From: Cytobacillus gottheilii
GTDB lineage: Bacteria > Bacillota > Bacilli > Bacillales > Cytobacillaceae
Assembly: GCF_900166665.1 (NCBI RefSeq)
Contig: NZ_LT800494.1
Coordinates: 4,246,146-4,310,145 of the forward strand
DNA length: 64,000 nucleotides
Direction: 5' to 3'
The position numbers and the translations under genes were made by a program. The notes below the pieces were generated by a model. That model saw only the letters and a program-made list of their open reading frames with translations, had not been told where the DNA came from and ran no database searches. Below are positions 46,143 to 54,723 of this stretch, piece by piece. The first letter of the stretch is position 1; each line of letters starts with the position of its first letter.

Positions 46143-46799
46143 TTAATTCTTTACTGCCATTTTTAAAACTTCATTTACTGCTTCTTTGGGACTTGTTAAA
46201 ACTGGAAGTCCTAATTCCTTCGCTTGTGTTTCAGCGGATGCCTGGGTAATCTGTGCAAGTATAATTACTTCACAGCCTCTATCTCTCAATTGTTCTGCAG
46301 CAAGGGTGTTGAGACGATTATGCTCTTCCTCATTGCCTGCTTTAAGCTCTGTCATAGCCTGAGTGTTAATTTCAATATCCACCTCAATTTTCTTACCAAG
46401 TTCCTCAGCAATCTTCTCCAATTGAGCTTTTGTTGCTGGTCCTGAAGGTGCATTCGTTGCGACCACACCAATCTTATGATAGTTATTTACTGCCAATTCA
46501 AGCATCGGGCGATCAACTGCAATAACGGGTATAGTAACAAATGGCTTCACTACATCTACAATCGGAGTCAATACAGTACAAGCAACTATTATCGCATCTA
46601 CTCCTGCTTCTTGAGCAGTCATTGCCATATTGACAAAATCCCTGTGTACTTTATCATCTATCCCTTTTATTTGGTTAGCATAGTACTGAATATGTTCATC
46701 AACAAAGTTAAATACAATCACATCTGGAGCTAATGCTTTAAATGCACCATTCAACGGTGGTACAGCATTACAGGTAGCATGAATAACACCAATTTTCAT
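46143..46799 (-). CDS. Asp/Glu-racemase-superfamily protein (paralogue)
   Basis: 218 residues. Same fold as the protein at 42447: GVIHATCNAVPPLNGAF at the N-terminus, first catalytic Cys in IIVACTVLTPIV, second-lobe motif GVVATNAPSGPATKAQ, and ILAQITQAS where the second Cys would be. It therefore also lacks the racemase Cys pair. It lies between the GntR gene and ltnD, so it is part of the pathway or its regulation. Isomerase, decarboxylase or hydantoin-racemase-like functions are possible. Confidence 0.8.
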   Translation of the reverse strand: MKIGVIHATCNAVPPLNGAFKALAPDVIVFNFVDEHIQYYANQIKGIDDKVHRDFVNMAMTAQEAGVDAIIVACTVLTPIVDVVKPFVTIPVIAVDRPMLELAVNNYHKIGVVATNAPSGPATKAQLEKIAEELGKKIEVDIEINTQAMTELKAGNEEEHNRLNTLAAEQLRDRGCEVIILAQITQASAETQAKELGLPVLTSPKEAVNEVLKMAVKN

Positions 46800-46827
46800 T
46801 TATATATCTCCCCAATATTTTTTATCA

Positions 46828-47508
46828 TTACTTGTAGCTAGTTGAAGCAGCCCCCGCTAATTCATACATAGCTAATTCACTATTCGATTGTAAATGAGAC
46901 TCCATAAGCATTTTGGCATTTTGTGGATCTCTATTAGCAATCGCATTTGCAATCATTTGATGGTAATGAACAGCCTTTTCTACCATGTCAGGCCTTCTTG
47001 TATAAGCACGCATACGTTTTAATTCCTCTTGTAAGTTTTCATATACTTTTAAGGCATATTCGTTATGCGTTGCTTCTACAATCAAACGGTGAAAGCGCAA
47101 ATCCTCACTAGTTGTGACTTGATTATTTTCAGCCATTACACGCATGATTTCTGCTGACTCAATAATTAGATCGATCTCATTTTTATATGCTTCCCTTGCT
47201 GCTAAAGCTGCAAATGCGGGTTCTATGATTGTACGAAATTCTGTAATCCTTAGTAACTCCATAAAAGATGATCGGTTCGCAAATTGTTTATTGCTGTTAT
47301 ACGTAACGAATGTACCTCGTCCCTGTTGAATCGCAATATAACCTTTAGATTCTAAAGCTCGATAGACTTCCCGCACTGTAGAGTTTGCTACATTATATTG
47401 CGTTGAAAGCTCATTCATACTAGGGAGTCTCATACCGTTCTTCCATTCTTCACTTTCAATCTTTGTTTCCACTTCACTGAGAAGCTCGTGGTATTGGACC
47501 TTAGACAT
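46828..47508 (-). CDS. GntR-family regulator with FCD domain
   Basis: 226 residues. Winged HTH about 1-70 (LPSMNELSTQYNVANSTVREVYRALESKGYIAIQQGRGTFV). The FCD ligand domain has the metal-binding Asp/His set (DLRFHRLIVEATHNEY, HYHQMIANAIANRD, LMESHLQSN). FCD-GntR proteins sense sugar acids or dicarboxylates, which fits the neighbours. A perfect palindrome GGTCAAGTAT-N7-ATACTTGACC lies upstream of its start and downstream of tctA. Confidence 0.88.
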   Translation of the reverse strand: MSKVQYHELLSEVETKIESEEWKNGMRLPSMNELSTQYNVANSTVREVYRALESKGYIAIQQGRGTFVTYNSNKQFANRSSFMELLRITEFRTIIEPAFAALAAREAYKNEIDLIIESAEIMRVMAENNQVTTSEDLRFHRLIVEATHNEYALKVYENLQEELKRMRAYTRRPDMVEKAVHYHQMIANAIANRDPQNAKMLMESHLQSNSELAMYELAGAASTSYK

Positions 47509-47568
47509 GTAATACCTCCATAAATGGCTTATCCTTAAAATTCATCAGATGAATTTTATTATTTTTTT

Positions 47569-47595
47569 GGTCAAGTATCTTAGTAATACTTGACC
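47569..47595. promoter_or_regulatory. Candidate GntR operator
   Basis: GGTCAAGTAT-CTTAGTA-ATACTTGACC, a perfect 10-bp dyad about 60 bases upstream of the gntR start. On the tctA coding strand it is followed by A residues, not T, so it is not a terminator for that gene. A second exact dyad, AAAATTCATC-A-GATGAATTTT, is at 47537-47557. Confidence 0.6.
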
Positions 47596-47614
47596 ATGCT
47601 CTTAATATAGTATT

Positions 47615-49099
47615 CTACCTTTTAAATAACAGCCTAAGCTTACTAAATAATGGTGTTGATTGAAGAACAGTAAATAAAGCAACGATTAATAAAACAACAG
47701 CTAATGGACTTGAAAGGAAAATCATCCAGTCCCCTCCGCCAATCTTTAATGATTGGTGCATGCTAGTGTCTAACATAGCTCCGAGGATTAAACCAACGAC
47801 CATTGGTGCTACTGGGATTTTCATTTTATCCATAAAATAACCAAGAATACCAAATCCGAACATAATCATGACATCTACAATACTATTATTTACAGCAAAG
47901 GTTCCGATCACACACAGCAAAATGATAATAGGAGCCAGCACCTTTGGCGGAACTTTTGTAACCTTAACCGCAACTCTTGTATACAAGAGTCCTAAGATAA
48001 ATAAGAAGAAACAAGATACTAAGATTGCCCAAAGTAATGTGTATGCAACATCCGCATGTTCCGTCATTAATGTTGGACCTGGCATGATGCCATGAATCAT
48101 AAGACCACCTAGAAGAACCGCAGTAGATGAACTTCCTGGAACTCCTAACGTAATGGTTGGTACTAAAGCTCCGCCAACAACAGCATTATTTGCAGACTCA
48201 GGAGCAGCCACTCCTTCTCCATACCCAGTCCCAAACTTCTCTTTATGTTTAGAAAACCTTTTAGCTTCATTGTAACTAAACCAACTCGCTGTATCCCCTC
48301 CAGTTCCAGGAATCAATCCGGTGAAGACACCTATAACACTGGATCTGAGCAGAGTCATTCTATACTGAAAAACTTCTTTCCAAGACGGCAGTATTTTATC
48401 CTTTATCTCTGTTACTTTCACTTCTTTTTGATCTCTTTCAATTAATTTTATAGCTTGTGGAATTGAAAAGAGACCAATTAAGGCAACTACAAAGGAAATT
48501 CCATCAAATAAATAAATACTGCCAAATGTAAATCGTGGAGTACCCGTTATGGCGTCCATTCCAATTAAAGAAATTAACAATCCTAATGTACCTGACAATA
48601 ACCCTTTAACAACAGAACCAGCAGAAAGTGATGATATTATTGTTATTCCTAGTACAGCAATTGCGAATAATTCAACTGCCCCAATTTTAAGCGCTACCTC
48701 TCCTAAAAATGGTGCAATAGTTAATAGAACTATTGCGCCGATAATACCACCAATAAAGGAAGCAACAAGTGATATACCCAGCGCTTTACCAGGTTGACCA
48801 TTTTTCGTCATTGGATAGCCATCCAACACCGTCGCAGCAGCGGCAGGTGTACCCGGTGTATTGATTAAAATAGCCAGAATAGATCCCCCGTATGAAGCAC
48901 CCATATATAATGATGCCAGCATGGCAATCCCCGTTGCGGGATCCATACCATAAGTGAGCGGAAGTAAGATTGCAATACCCATGGTAGCTGATAGTCCTGG
49001 CATAGAGCCGATGAATATACCAAGTGTCATACCGATTGCGATGAATAATAAGTTACTGAATGATAATACATTCAGCAAACCGGACATAATTTCTTCCAT
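47615..49099 (-). CDS. tctA: Tripartite tricarboxylate transporter large permease TctA
   Basis: 494 residues with about 10-12 membrane helices. TctA signatures: IGSMPGLSATMGIAILLPLTYG near the N-terminus and the second GVFTGLIPGTGGDTASWFSYNEAKR. Works with TctB and the binding protein TctC as an ion-coupled carboxylate importer. GGGGGG lies upstream of the start. Third gene of the operon tctC-tctB-tctA. The cargo is probably the acid sugar degraded by the neighbouring enzymes. Confidence 0.93.
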   Translation of the reverse strand: MEEIMSGLLNVLSFSNLLFIAIGMTLGIFIGSMPGLSATMGIAILLPLTYGMDPATGIAMLASLYMGASYGGSILAILINTPGTPAAAATVLDGYPMTKNGQPGKALGISLVASFIGGIIGAIVLLTIAPFLGEVALKIGAVELFAIAVLGITIISSLSAGSVVKGLLSGTLGLLISLIGMDAITGTPRFTFGSIYLFDGISFVVALIGLFSIPQAIKLIERDQKEVKVTEIKDKILPSWKEVFQYRMTLLRSSVIGVFTGLIPGTGGDTASWFSYNEAKRFSKHKEKFGTGYGEGVAAPESANNAVVGGALVPTITLGVPGSSSTAVLLGGLMIHGIMPGPTLMTEHADVAYTLLWAILVSCFFLFILGLLYTRVAVKVTKVPPKVLAPIIILLCVIGTFAVNNSIVDVMIMFGFGILGYFMDKMKIPVAPMVVGLILGAMLDTSMHQSLKIGGGDWMIFLSSPLAVVLLIVALFTVLQSTPLFSKLRLLFKR

Positions 49100-49132
49100 C
49101 CAATTCTCCCCCCTGAAAAGAATTTACATTTC

Positions 49133-49582
49133 TTAAAAGAAAATGCCTCTTGGGACAGGTACATTTAGGAAAATACTAAACAACCCATAGATAAAGGCAG
49201 TAAAAGCAATTGATAGAATAATTGCGACAACCACTTTCGTAGCTTTGAAATAAACTAATGCTGCAAATGTAAATAGAGGTGTCAAGATGAAGTAACCAAT
49301 AATGTCCATAAGGAAAATATATAACGCAATCAGTGCCACAAAGATCACTACGCGTTTCACATTAATCTTCTCAGGCCTTTCTTCACCTTCCGTACTACCT
49401 GTATCCTTGCTTTTTTTCAATGCCTCAACAAACATCAGAATCCCTAAAATAGCGATAATAATGATTAAAATCTGCGGTAATCTTGCCGCTGTGGCTGGGA
49501 GGTCTAATGATTCTAGAAAGAATACTACACACAATGTTAAGACTAATCCCGTTGCAATTGCGTGTTTAACAACCATTGACAA
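49133..49582 (-). CDS. tctB: Tripartite tricarboxylate transporter small permease TctB
   Basis: 149 residues, four membrane helices, the normal TctB size. A hydrophilic loop (KKSKDTGSTEGEERPEKINVK) separates helix 2 from 3. Start TTG at 49582 fits the AAAGGGGG ribosome site (8 nt); an ATG lies two codons later. Placed between tctC and tctA with a hairpin in the gap before it. Confidence 0.88.
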   Translation of the reverse strand: MSMVVKHAIATGLVLTLCVVFFLESLDLPATAARLPQILIIIIAILGILMFVEALKKSKDTGSTEGEERPEKINVKRVVIFVALIALYIFLMDIIGYFILTPLFTFAALVYFKATKVVVAIILSIAFTAFIYGLFSIFLNVPVPRGIFF

Positions 49583-49603
49583 TTAAAATACCCCCTTTAA
49601 ATT

Positions 49604-49631
49604 AGGAAGAAGAGGAAAATCTCTTCTTCCT
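49604..49631 (-). other. Hairpin between tctC and tctB
   Basis: AGGAAGAAGAG and CTCTTCTTCCT form a perfect 11-bp stem with a 6-base loop, 10 bases after the tctC stop. No T run follows. Such stems commonly keep the binding-protein message in excess over the permeases. Confidence 0.6.
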
Positions 49632-49640
49632 GCTTTATTG

Positions 49641-50645
49641 TTACTGTTGATATTCATCCTTTACTTCATCCCAAATTTGCTGCGATAATTCCTCATCTTC
49701 TTTTAGAAAATTAGCATAATCCTCACCAATTTTAAGATCCATTGGCAATGCTGAACTTTCTAATCCCGCCTTGAAATCAGAGTCATTTTCTAATTGCTTA
49801 AATGCATCAAGTAATTTTTGTTTTATTTCCTCTGGTAATCCTTTCGGTGCACTATATCCACGGGAAGAACCTGAGACAACATCCACGCCTAATTCTTTGG
49901 CTGTTGGAACATCTGGTAATAACTCCATTCTCTCTTCACTAAATACAGCTAGAGCCTTTAAATTACCAGCTTCAACCTGGGAATATACAACTCCAAGATT
50001 ATTAAAGTTAACCTCTACATCTCCTCCAGCTGCAGCCTGCCATGCTGGTCCGTCACCTTCATACGGGATCAATTCAAGTTGGAGTCCTGTTTCATTCATA
50101 TATTTTAATAGAGTAAAGAAGTCATCTCCTCCAACACCGGAGTGAGAAACATTTAAGCCACCAGGATTTTCCTCGAGATGTTTTGCTAAGTCTTCATACG
50201 TATTGAATTCACTATCTGCAGGAACAACAATAATTCCAGGGTCAGTTACGATATTTGCGATTGGTTCAAAATCTTCTAATGTATAACCTATTTCAGAGTT
50301 CATAATATAGTTTGTCATAAGCATTGGAGCATTTGTAATACTGATGGTATAGCCATCTGCATCTCCTTTTTGAGCTAACCTAGTCCACCCAATTGCTCCT
50401 GCAGCTCCTGGAACATATTCATTTGTAAACGTAGTATCAAGAAGTTCATTTAAATAGGGTTGAGTTAGTTGAGCTAACTGATCACTTCCTCCTCCTGGAT
50501 TAAACCCTTGAATAACAGTAATTGGTTTACTTGGATAATCTGGGTCAGCCTCACCGCTAGATTGACCAGAACAAGCTGCTAAACCAAATATTAGGACGAA
50601 TAAAACCAGTGATAAAGAAACTTTTCTAAATTTAGAGTTAATCAT
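49641..50645 (-). CDS. tctC: TctC/BUG-family substrate-binding lipoprotein
   Basis: 334 residues from the ATG at 50645, chosen because GGGGAGG lies upstream and a lipoprotein signal follows at once: hydrophobic core and FGLAAC with Cys25. BUG fold about 38-334 with the ligand loop GFNPGGGSDQLAQ and the second contact region SHSGVGGDD. Binds a carboxylate outside the membrane and delivers it to TctAB. A LacI-type operator and a cre-like site lie upstream. First gene of the transporter operon. Confidence 0.92.
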   Translation of the reverse strand: MINSKFRKVSLSLVLFVLIFGLAACSGQSSGEADPDYPSKPITVIQGFNPGGGSDQLAQLTQPYLNELLDTTFTNEYVPGAAGAIGWTRLAQKGDADGYTISITNAPMLMTNYIMNSEIGYTLEDFEPIANIVTDPGIIVVPADSEFNTYEDLAKHLEENPGGLNVSHSGVGGDDFFTLLKYMNETGLQLELIPYEGDGPAWQAAAGGDVEVNFNNLGVVYSQVEAGNLKALAVFSEERMELLPDVPTAKELGVDVVSGSSRGYSAPKGLPEEIKQKLLDAFKQLENDSDFKAGLESSALPMDLKIGEDYANFLKEDEELSQQIWDEVKDEYQQ

Positions 50646-50684
50646 TATTTTCCTCCCCTTATATCCGTATTTCTCCGTTAATAT

Positions 50685-50698
50685 AGTAAGCGTTTTCA
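50685..50698 (-). promoter_or_regulatory. cre-like site upstream of tctC
   Basis: Minus strand TGAAAACGCTTACT fits the CcpA consensus except for the last base. It lies 40-53 bases before the tctC ATG, a place where bound CcpA would block transcription. Confidence 0.6.
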
Positions 50699-50866
50699 AA
50701 TCAATTTTAAAAAAAAATGAAAAGCAATTTTTATAAATTGTTCAACAATAGTCTCTTTATAGTCCCACAGTAAAGACTATAGATAGACTCCAATAATTAG
50801 TTTACATCCCTCCTTTTAATTTATGAAACTCTTATTTTGTAATAAAATTACATTTTTTCCACCTCG

Positions 50867-50884
50867 TTTGAAATCGATTTCAAA
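50867..50884. promoter_or_regulatory. LacI-type operator upstream of tctCBA
   Basis: Perfect palindrome TTTGAAATCGATTTCAAA. The 16-bp core TTGAAATCGATTTCAA occurs twice more in front of the lacI gene at 54724-55722. It lies 222 bases before the tctC start, linking the transporter to that regulator. The rest of 50646-51232 is AT-rich with no gene seen. Confidence 0.75.
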
Positions 50885-51079
50885 TCAATGAAAAAAAATA
50901 TAAATTTTTAAATATTATATTTTCACCATGTTAACGTTAAAAAATGAGTATGTAAAAATATAATATTTCGTTATTTCAAAATATACATCATATGTTTCCC
51001 TAAGTCAACAGATGTTTTGTAATTTGCTGAACTTTTTAATTAACAGAATACTGGAAGCCTTTTCAACGGAGGCTTTTAC

Positions 51080-51117
51080 TTAGAAACAGCTATAATTTAT
51101 TTTATAGCTGTTTCTAA
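51080..51117. terminator. Inverted repeat downstream of the ALDH gene
   Basis: TTAGAAACAGCTATAA and TTATAGCTGTTTCTAA, a perfect 16-bp stem with a 6-base loop. A second stem, AAGCCT/AGGCTT, is at about 51055-51077. They probably end the lacI-SDR-ADH-ALDH transcript, although T runs are weak. Confidence 0.5.
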
Positions 51118-51140
51118 ACCTTTAATAAAAATCTATTTTG

Positions 51141-51196
51141 ATTGAAGGTGCAAGACTCCTGTGGGAGAAGCGGGACAGATAAGACACCGCAGGAGC
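51141..51196. repeat. Short Bacillaceae-type GC-rich repeat fragment
   Basis: GAAGGTGCAAGACTCCTGTG followed by a CCGCAGGAG arm resembles the core of the two MITE-like copies (CGACTCCTGTGGG...CCCCGCAGAAGC). It is GC-rich compared with its surroundings and forms a stem CTCCTGTGG/CCGCAGGAG. Probably a decayed relative of that repeat family. Confidence 0.5.
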
Positions 51197-51232
51197 TTAA
51201 GCGATGAAGATTAATCTTAAAAAACAAATAAC

Positions 51233-52657
51233 TTATGATGTAAAAGAGACAAATTTCAACTCAGTCATTTCTTCTGTAGAATATTTAATCCCTTCTTTGC
51301 CCAGACCACTATTCTTAACTCCACCATAAGGCATGTGATCTACTCTAAAGGTTGGGACATCATTTACATTAATCCCACCAGATTCAAGTTCTCTTGCAGC
51401 TTTAAGTGCGGTTTGAATTGAATCGGTGAATATGCCTGCTTGTAGACCAAACTGAGAATCGTTTGCCTCTTTAATCGCTTCATTAATATCTTTAATAGGA
51501 TTAACGAATACTATTGGTGCAAATGCCTCTAGCGTACATAAGGATGTTTGACGAGGTACATTTTTTAAAATTGTAGGCAGTAATGTTTCAGGGTTATACA
51601 ACTCCCCACCTAAGACCTTTGTTGCTCCTTTACTTACTGCTTCATCAATCCAGGTAGTAACTCTTGTTACTTCTTTTGTATGGATTAAAGCTGATATATC
51701 TGTCTTTTCATCTTGTGGGTTACCAATGACCAGTGATTGAGCAGCGGATGCAAATTTCTCAAGGAATTCATCAAATATATCCTCATGTGCATAGATTCTT
51801 TGGACAGAAATACATACTTGACCAGAATAAGCAAAGGATCCTTGTATACATTTATTAACTGCTCTATCTAAATCTTGTACTTTATCTATAATAACTGGTG
51901 CATTTGATCCCAATTCTAATGTTACTCTTTTTAAACCAGCGAGTTCCTTAATTCGCTTGCCCACTTCTAAACTTCCTGTAAAAGTGACCATTTTAACTCT
52001 ATTATCTGAGACGAGTAAATCACCAATAACTCCTCCACTGCCTGTTAGAACATTGAGAACACCTTTTGGCAAGCCAGCGCGTTCAAAAAGTTCAGCAATA
52101 TATAAGGCACTTAATGGTGTTTGACTAGCAGGTTTTAATACAATTGTATTCCCTGCAGCGATCGCCGGTCCCAGTTTATGAGCAGCAAGGTTAAACGGGA
52201 AATTAAAAGGAGTAATGGCCGCAATGACTCCTAACGGTTCCCGAATCGTAAATCCGAATTTGTCCTCGGCCCCTTTAGCAGCATCCATTGGAATCGTCTC
52301 TCCAAATAATTGTTTTGCTTCTTCTGCTGCAAAGCGGTATGTTTGCGCTGTTCTACTTATTTCTACCCTAGCTGCTTTAATCGGCTTGGCATTTTCCAAT
52401 GTTAGAATTTTAGCTGCTTCTTCGAGGTTTTCTTCTAATAGAGCAGAAACCTTTAGTAAAATATCTGCTCGCTTATGAGCAGGCATTTTTTTCATAATAG
52501 AAGCGCTTTCATGCGCGGCATTGATCGCTTCTTCCACGTGACTTTTATCTGCTAATGGTACATTAGCTATTACTTCCTGACTATAAGGTGACTTCAGCTC
52601 ATAATATTCATTTGCTTCAACCCAATTACCATTAATATATAGATTCTTTTTATCCAT
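51233..52657 (-). CDS. NAD(P)-dependent aldehyde dehydrogenase
   Basis: 474 residues from the ATG at 52657, with GGAGG 7 nt upstream; upstream in-frame codons overlap the ADH gene and are ignored. ALDH fold with ITPFNFPFN (cofactor), FTGSLEVG, catalytic Glu248 in TLELGSN and nucleophile Cys282 in SGQVCISVQR. Oxidises an aldehyde to the acid; similar to lactaldehyde/glycolaldehyde and succinate-semialdehyde enzymes. It lies 13 nt after the iron-ADH gene, so it probably uses or supplies the same intermediate. Confidence 0.9.
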   Translation of the reverse strand: MDKKNLYINGNWVEANEYYELKSPYSQEVIANVPLADKSHVEEAINAAHESASIMKKMPAHKRADILLKVSALLEENLEEAAKILTLENAKPIKAARVEISRTAQTYRFAAEEAKQLFGETIPMDAAKGAEDKFGFTIREPLGVIAAITPFNFPFNLAAHKLGPAIAAGNTIVLKPASQTPLSALYIAELFERAGLPKGVLNVLTGSGGVIGDLLVSDNRVKMVTFTGSLEVGKRIKELAGLKRVTLELGSNAPVIIDKVQDLDRAVNKCIQGSFAYSGQVCISVQRIYAHEDIFDEFLEKFASAAQSLVIGNPQDEKTDISALIHTKEVTRVTTWIDEAVSKGATKVLGGELYNPETLLPTILKNVPRQTSLCTLEAFAPIVFVNPIKDINEAIKEANDSQFGLQAGIFTDSIQTALKAARELESGGINVNDVPTFRVDHMPYGGVKNSGLGKEGIKYSTEEMTELKFVSFTS

Positions 52658-52670
52658 GTTCAGCCTCCTA

Positions 52671-53873
52671 TTACAGCACTTTGTGATATGCATTTTTGTA
52701 AATTTCAAGGATCGATTTGACAGACAATGAATAAGGAGTATTATCTAACAAACGACTAACTTTAGATGCTTCTATTGCTAAATTTTCTAAATCACTTTCA
52801 TCTACATCCAATTCTTTTAAACTGGCAGGTAAGTTTAAATCTGCTAATAATCTGCATAGATAATCAGTGACCGCATTCAATGCTTGATGTGGTCGTTCAC
52901 TGAAATCACCTAAGGATAAGAAATTTGCAATCTCGACCATCTCTTTGTTACAGGTTTTTCCCGTTACATTAAACACATATGGAAGCAGCAATGCATTAGC
53001 TACACCATGAGGTATATGATATTTTCCGCCTAAAGGATATGCCAAAGCATGAACTGCACCTACCCCTGCATTTGCAAGCGAAACACCGGCTAAAAAACTA
53101 ACCCAACTCATTTCCTCTCTAGCATCCAGATCACTGCCATTGAAAACCACTTTAGTAATATTACTTGAGAACCGCTTCATCGCTTCTTCTGCATATATTT
53201 TTGTTAAAGGAGTAGCTTTTTTAGAAACATAAGATTCTATAGCATGCGTAAAAGCGTCTACTCCAGAAGCAGCACTTACCATAGGCGGACAGCTTATCGT
53301 AAGAACTGGATCAATAATCGCAGTATCCGGTAAGTAATAAGGACTAACGATCCCTCTTTTAATATTGTTTTTACGATCTCCAAATATAGCATTCATTGTT
53401 ACTTCAGATCCCGTACCTGAAGTGGTAGGAATTAAAATGCATCGTATCCCTCTTGTTTCTGGAATTGCTTCTCCAGCCAGTATTTTTTCAACCAGAATTG
53501 AGTCCTTGTCTGCTAAAGCTGCAGAAGCTTTTGCTACATCAAGTGCACTTCCACCACCTAAACCTAGAACCAGATCTGCATGATGTTCCTTAATAAAAGT
53601 AATTGCTTCACTGACTGTATCAAAATCTGGTTCGCCCTCTATATTTGTAAATGTTTTAATAGGTATATTATGAATACTCAATTCATTCATTACATCCTCT
53701 ACTACTTTTGCCTTTTCTAATCCCTTATCACTGATAAAAATGATTTGACTAGGTTTGATATTTCTAATTTCTTCATGAATCGTAAAAAAAGAATTTCGGC
53801 CAATTTTTACATTCCCAGGCATTCTAAAATCATGTATATTAGTTGCTGTTTTGTAATTCAGTGTACCAATCAT
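52671..53873 (-). CDS. Iron-containing (type III) alcohol dehydrogenase
   Basis: 400 residues. NAD domain with LGLGGGSALDVAKASA and IPTTSGTGSEVTMNA. The metal site is formed by Asp/His in DAFTHAIESYVS and HALAYPLGGKYHIPHGVANALLLP. It interconverts an alcohol and an aldehyde or ketone; family members act on lactaldehyde, 4-hydroxybutyrate and hydroxyacids. It lies 27 bases downstream of the SDR gene. Substrate unknown; the operon suggests a hydroxylated short-chain acid. Confidence 0.9.
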   Translation of the reverse strand: MIGTLNYKTATNIHDFRMPGNVKIGRNSFFTIHEEIRNIKPSQIIFISDKGLEKAKVVEDVMNELSIHNIPIKTFTNIEGEPDFDTVSEAITFIKEHHADLVLGLGGGSALDVAKASAALADKDSILVEKILAGEAIPETRGIRCILIPTTSGTGSEVTMNAIFGDRKNNIKRGIVSPYYLPDTAIIDPVLTISCPPMVSAASGVDAFTHAIESYVSKKATPLTKIYAEEAMKRFSSNITKVVFNGSDLDAREEMSWVSFLAGVSLANAGVGAVHALAYPLGGKYHIPHGVANALLLPYVFNVTGKTCNKEMVEIANFLSLGDFSERPHQALNAVTDYLCRLLADLNLPASLKELDVDESDLENLAIEASKVSRLLDNTPYSLSVKSILEIYKNAYHKVL

Positions 53874-53900
53874 ATTAGTTCCTCCTATTAATCAATTTAA

Positions 53901-54671
53901 TTACCAAACTGTCCAACCACCATCTACCATAATGGTATGGCCTGTAACCATATCAGAAGCTGAAGAAGACAAGTATATGATTGCTCCAAATAAATCTTCT
54001 GTTTTTCCTAATCTTCCAAGTGGAATTCTATTTAGTACATCTTCTAAAAATGCTTTATCTTCAAACATTGGTTTTGTCATTGGCGTCTCAATAAACGTTG
54101 GGGCTATAGAATTAACTTTTATATTATATTTTGACCAATCTATTGCTAAACTCCGAGTTAGTTGTAGTAATCCGCCTTTACTCGAACTATAGGCTGTTCT
54201 TTTATAATATCCGACAAAAGCCATCTGCGAAGACATGTTGATGATCTTACCTTCACGGCTGGGAATCATATATTTGGCTACATTCTTGCATAAAAAGAAA
54301 ACACTTTTTAAGTTGATGTCTAAAACTTTATCCCAATCCTCTTCTGTGACTTCCATGGCCGATTTAGGAATATTAATTCCAGCATTATTAACTAAAATAT
54401 CAATTCTTCCAAAGTAGTTATAAATCTCCTCAACTTTTCCCGCCATGCCATCCACGTCTAATAAATCCATAGGAACACTTAAAGCTTTTTTGCCTGTCTG
54501 ATTAATTTCCTTCGCAACTTCGTTTAATTCATGTTCATTCCGAGCAATCAATGCAACATGTGCACCTGCTTTAGCAAGTGCGATTGCCACTTCTTTTCCA
54601 ATCCCTTTACTCGCGCCAGTAACAATAGCAACTTTGCCATCTAATCCAAATAATTCTTGAATAAATCCCAT
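53901..54671 (-). CDS. Short-chain dehydrogenase/reductase (gluconate 5-dehydrogenase-like)
   Basis: 256 residues. Classical SDR: cofactor motif VTGASKGIGKEV, NNAG in LVNNAGINIP, catalytic Ser in INMSSQMAF, and Tyr-x-x-x-Lys in YSSSKGG. Probably NAD(P)-dependent oxidation of a sugar acid or polyol in the cytoplasm. GGTAGGGATAG precedes the ATG. First enzyme gene after lacI (53 bases), followed by ADH and ALDH. Confidence 0.88.
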   Translation of the reverse strand: MGFIQELFGLDGKVAIVTGASKGIGKEVAIALAKAGAHVALIARNEHELNEVAKEINQTGKKALSVPMDLLDVDGMAGKVEEIYNYFGRIDILVNNAGINIPKSAMEVTEEDWDKVLDINLKSVFFLCKNVAKYMIPSREGKIINMSSQMAFVGYYKRTAYSSSKGGLLQLTRSLAIDWSKYNIKVNSIAPTFIETPMTKPMFEDKAFLEDVLNRIPLGRLGKTEDLFGAIIYLSSSASDMVTGHTIMVDGGWTVW

Positions 54672-54723
54672 TATCTATCCCTACCTTTTTGTTTATCTTT
54701 TTATTAAAAAACACCGGAATTTA

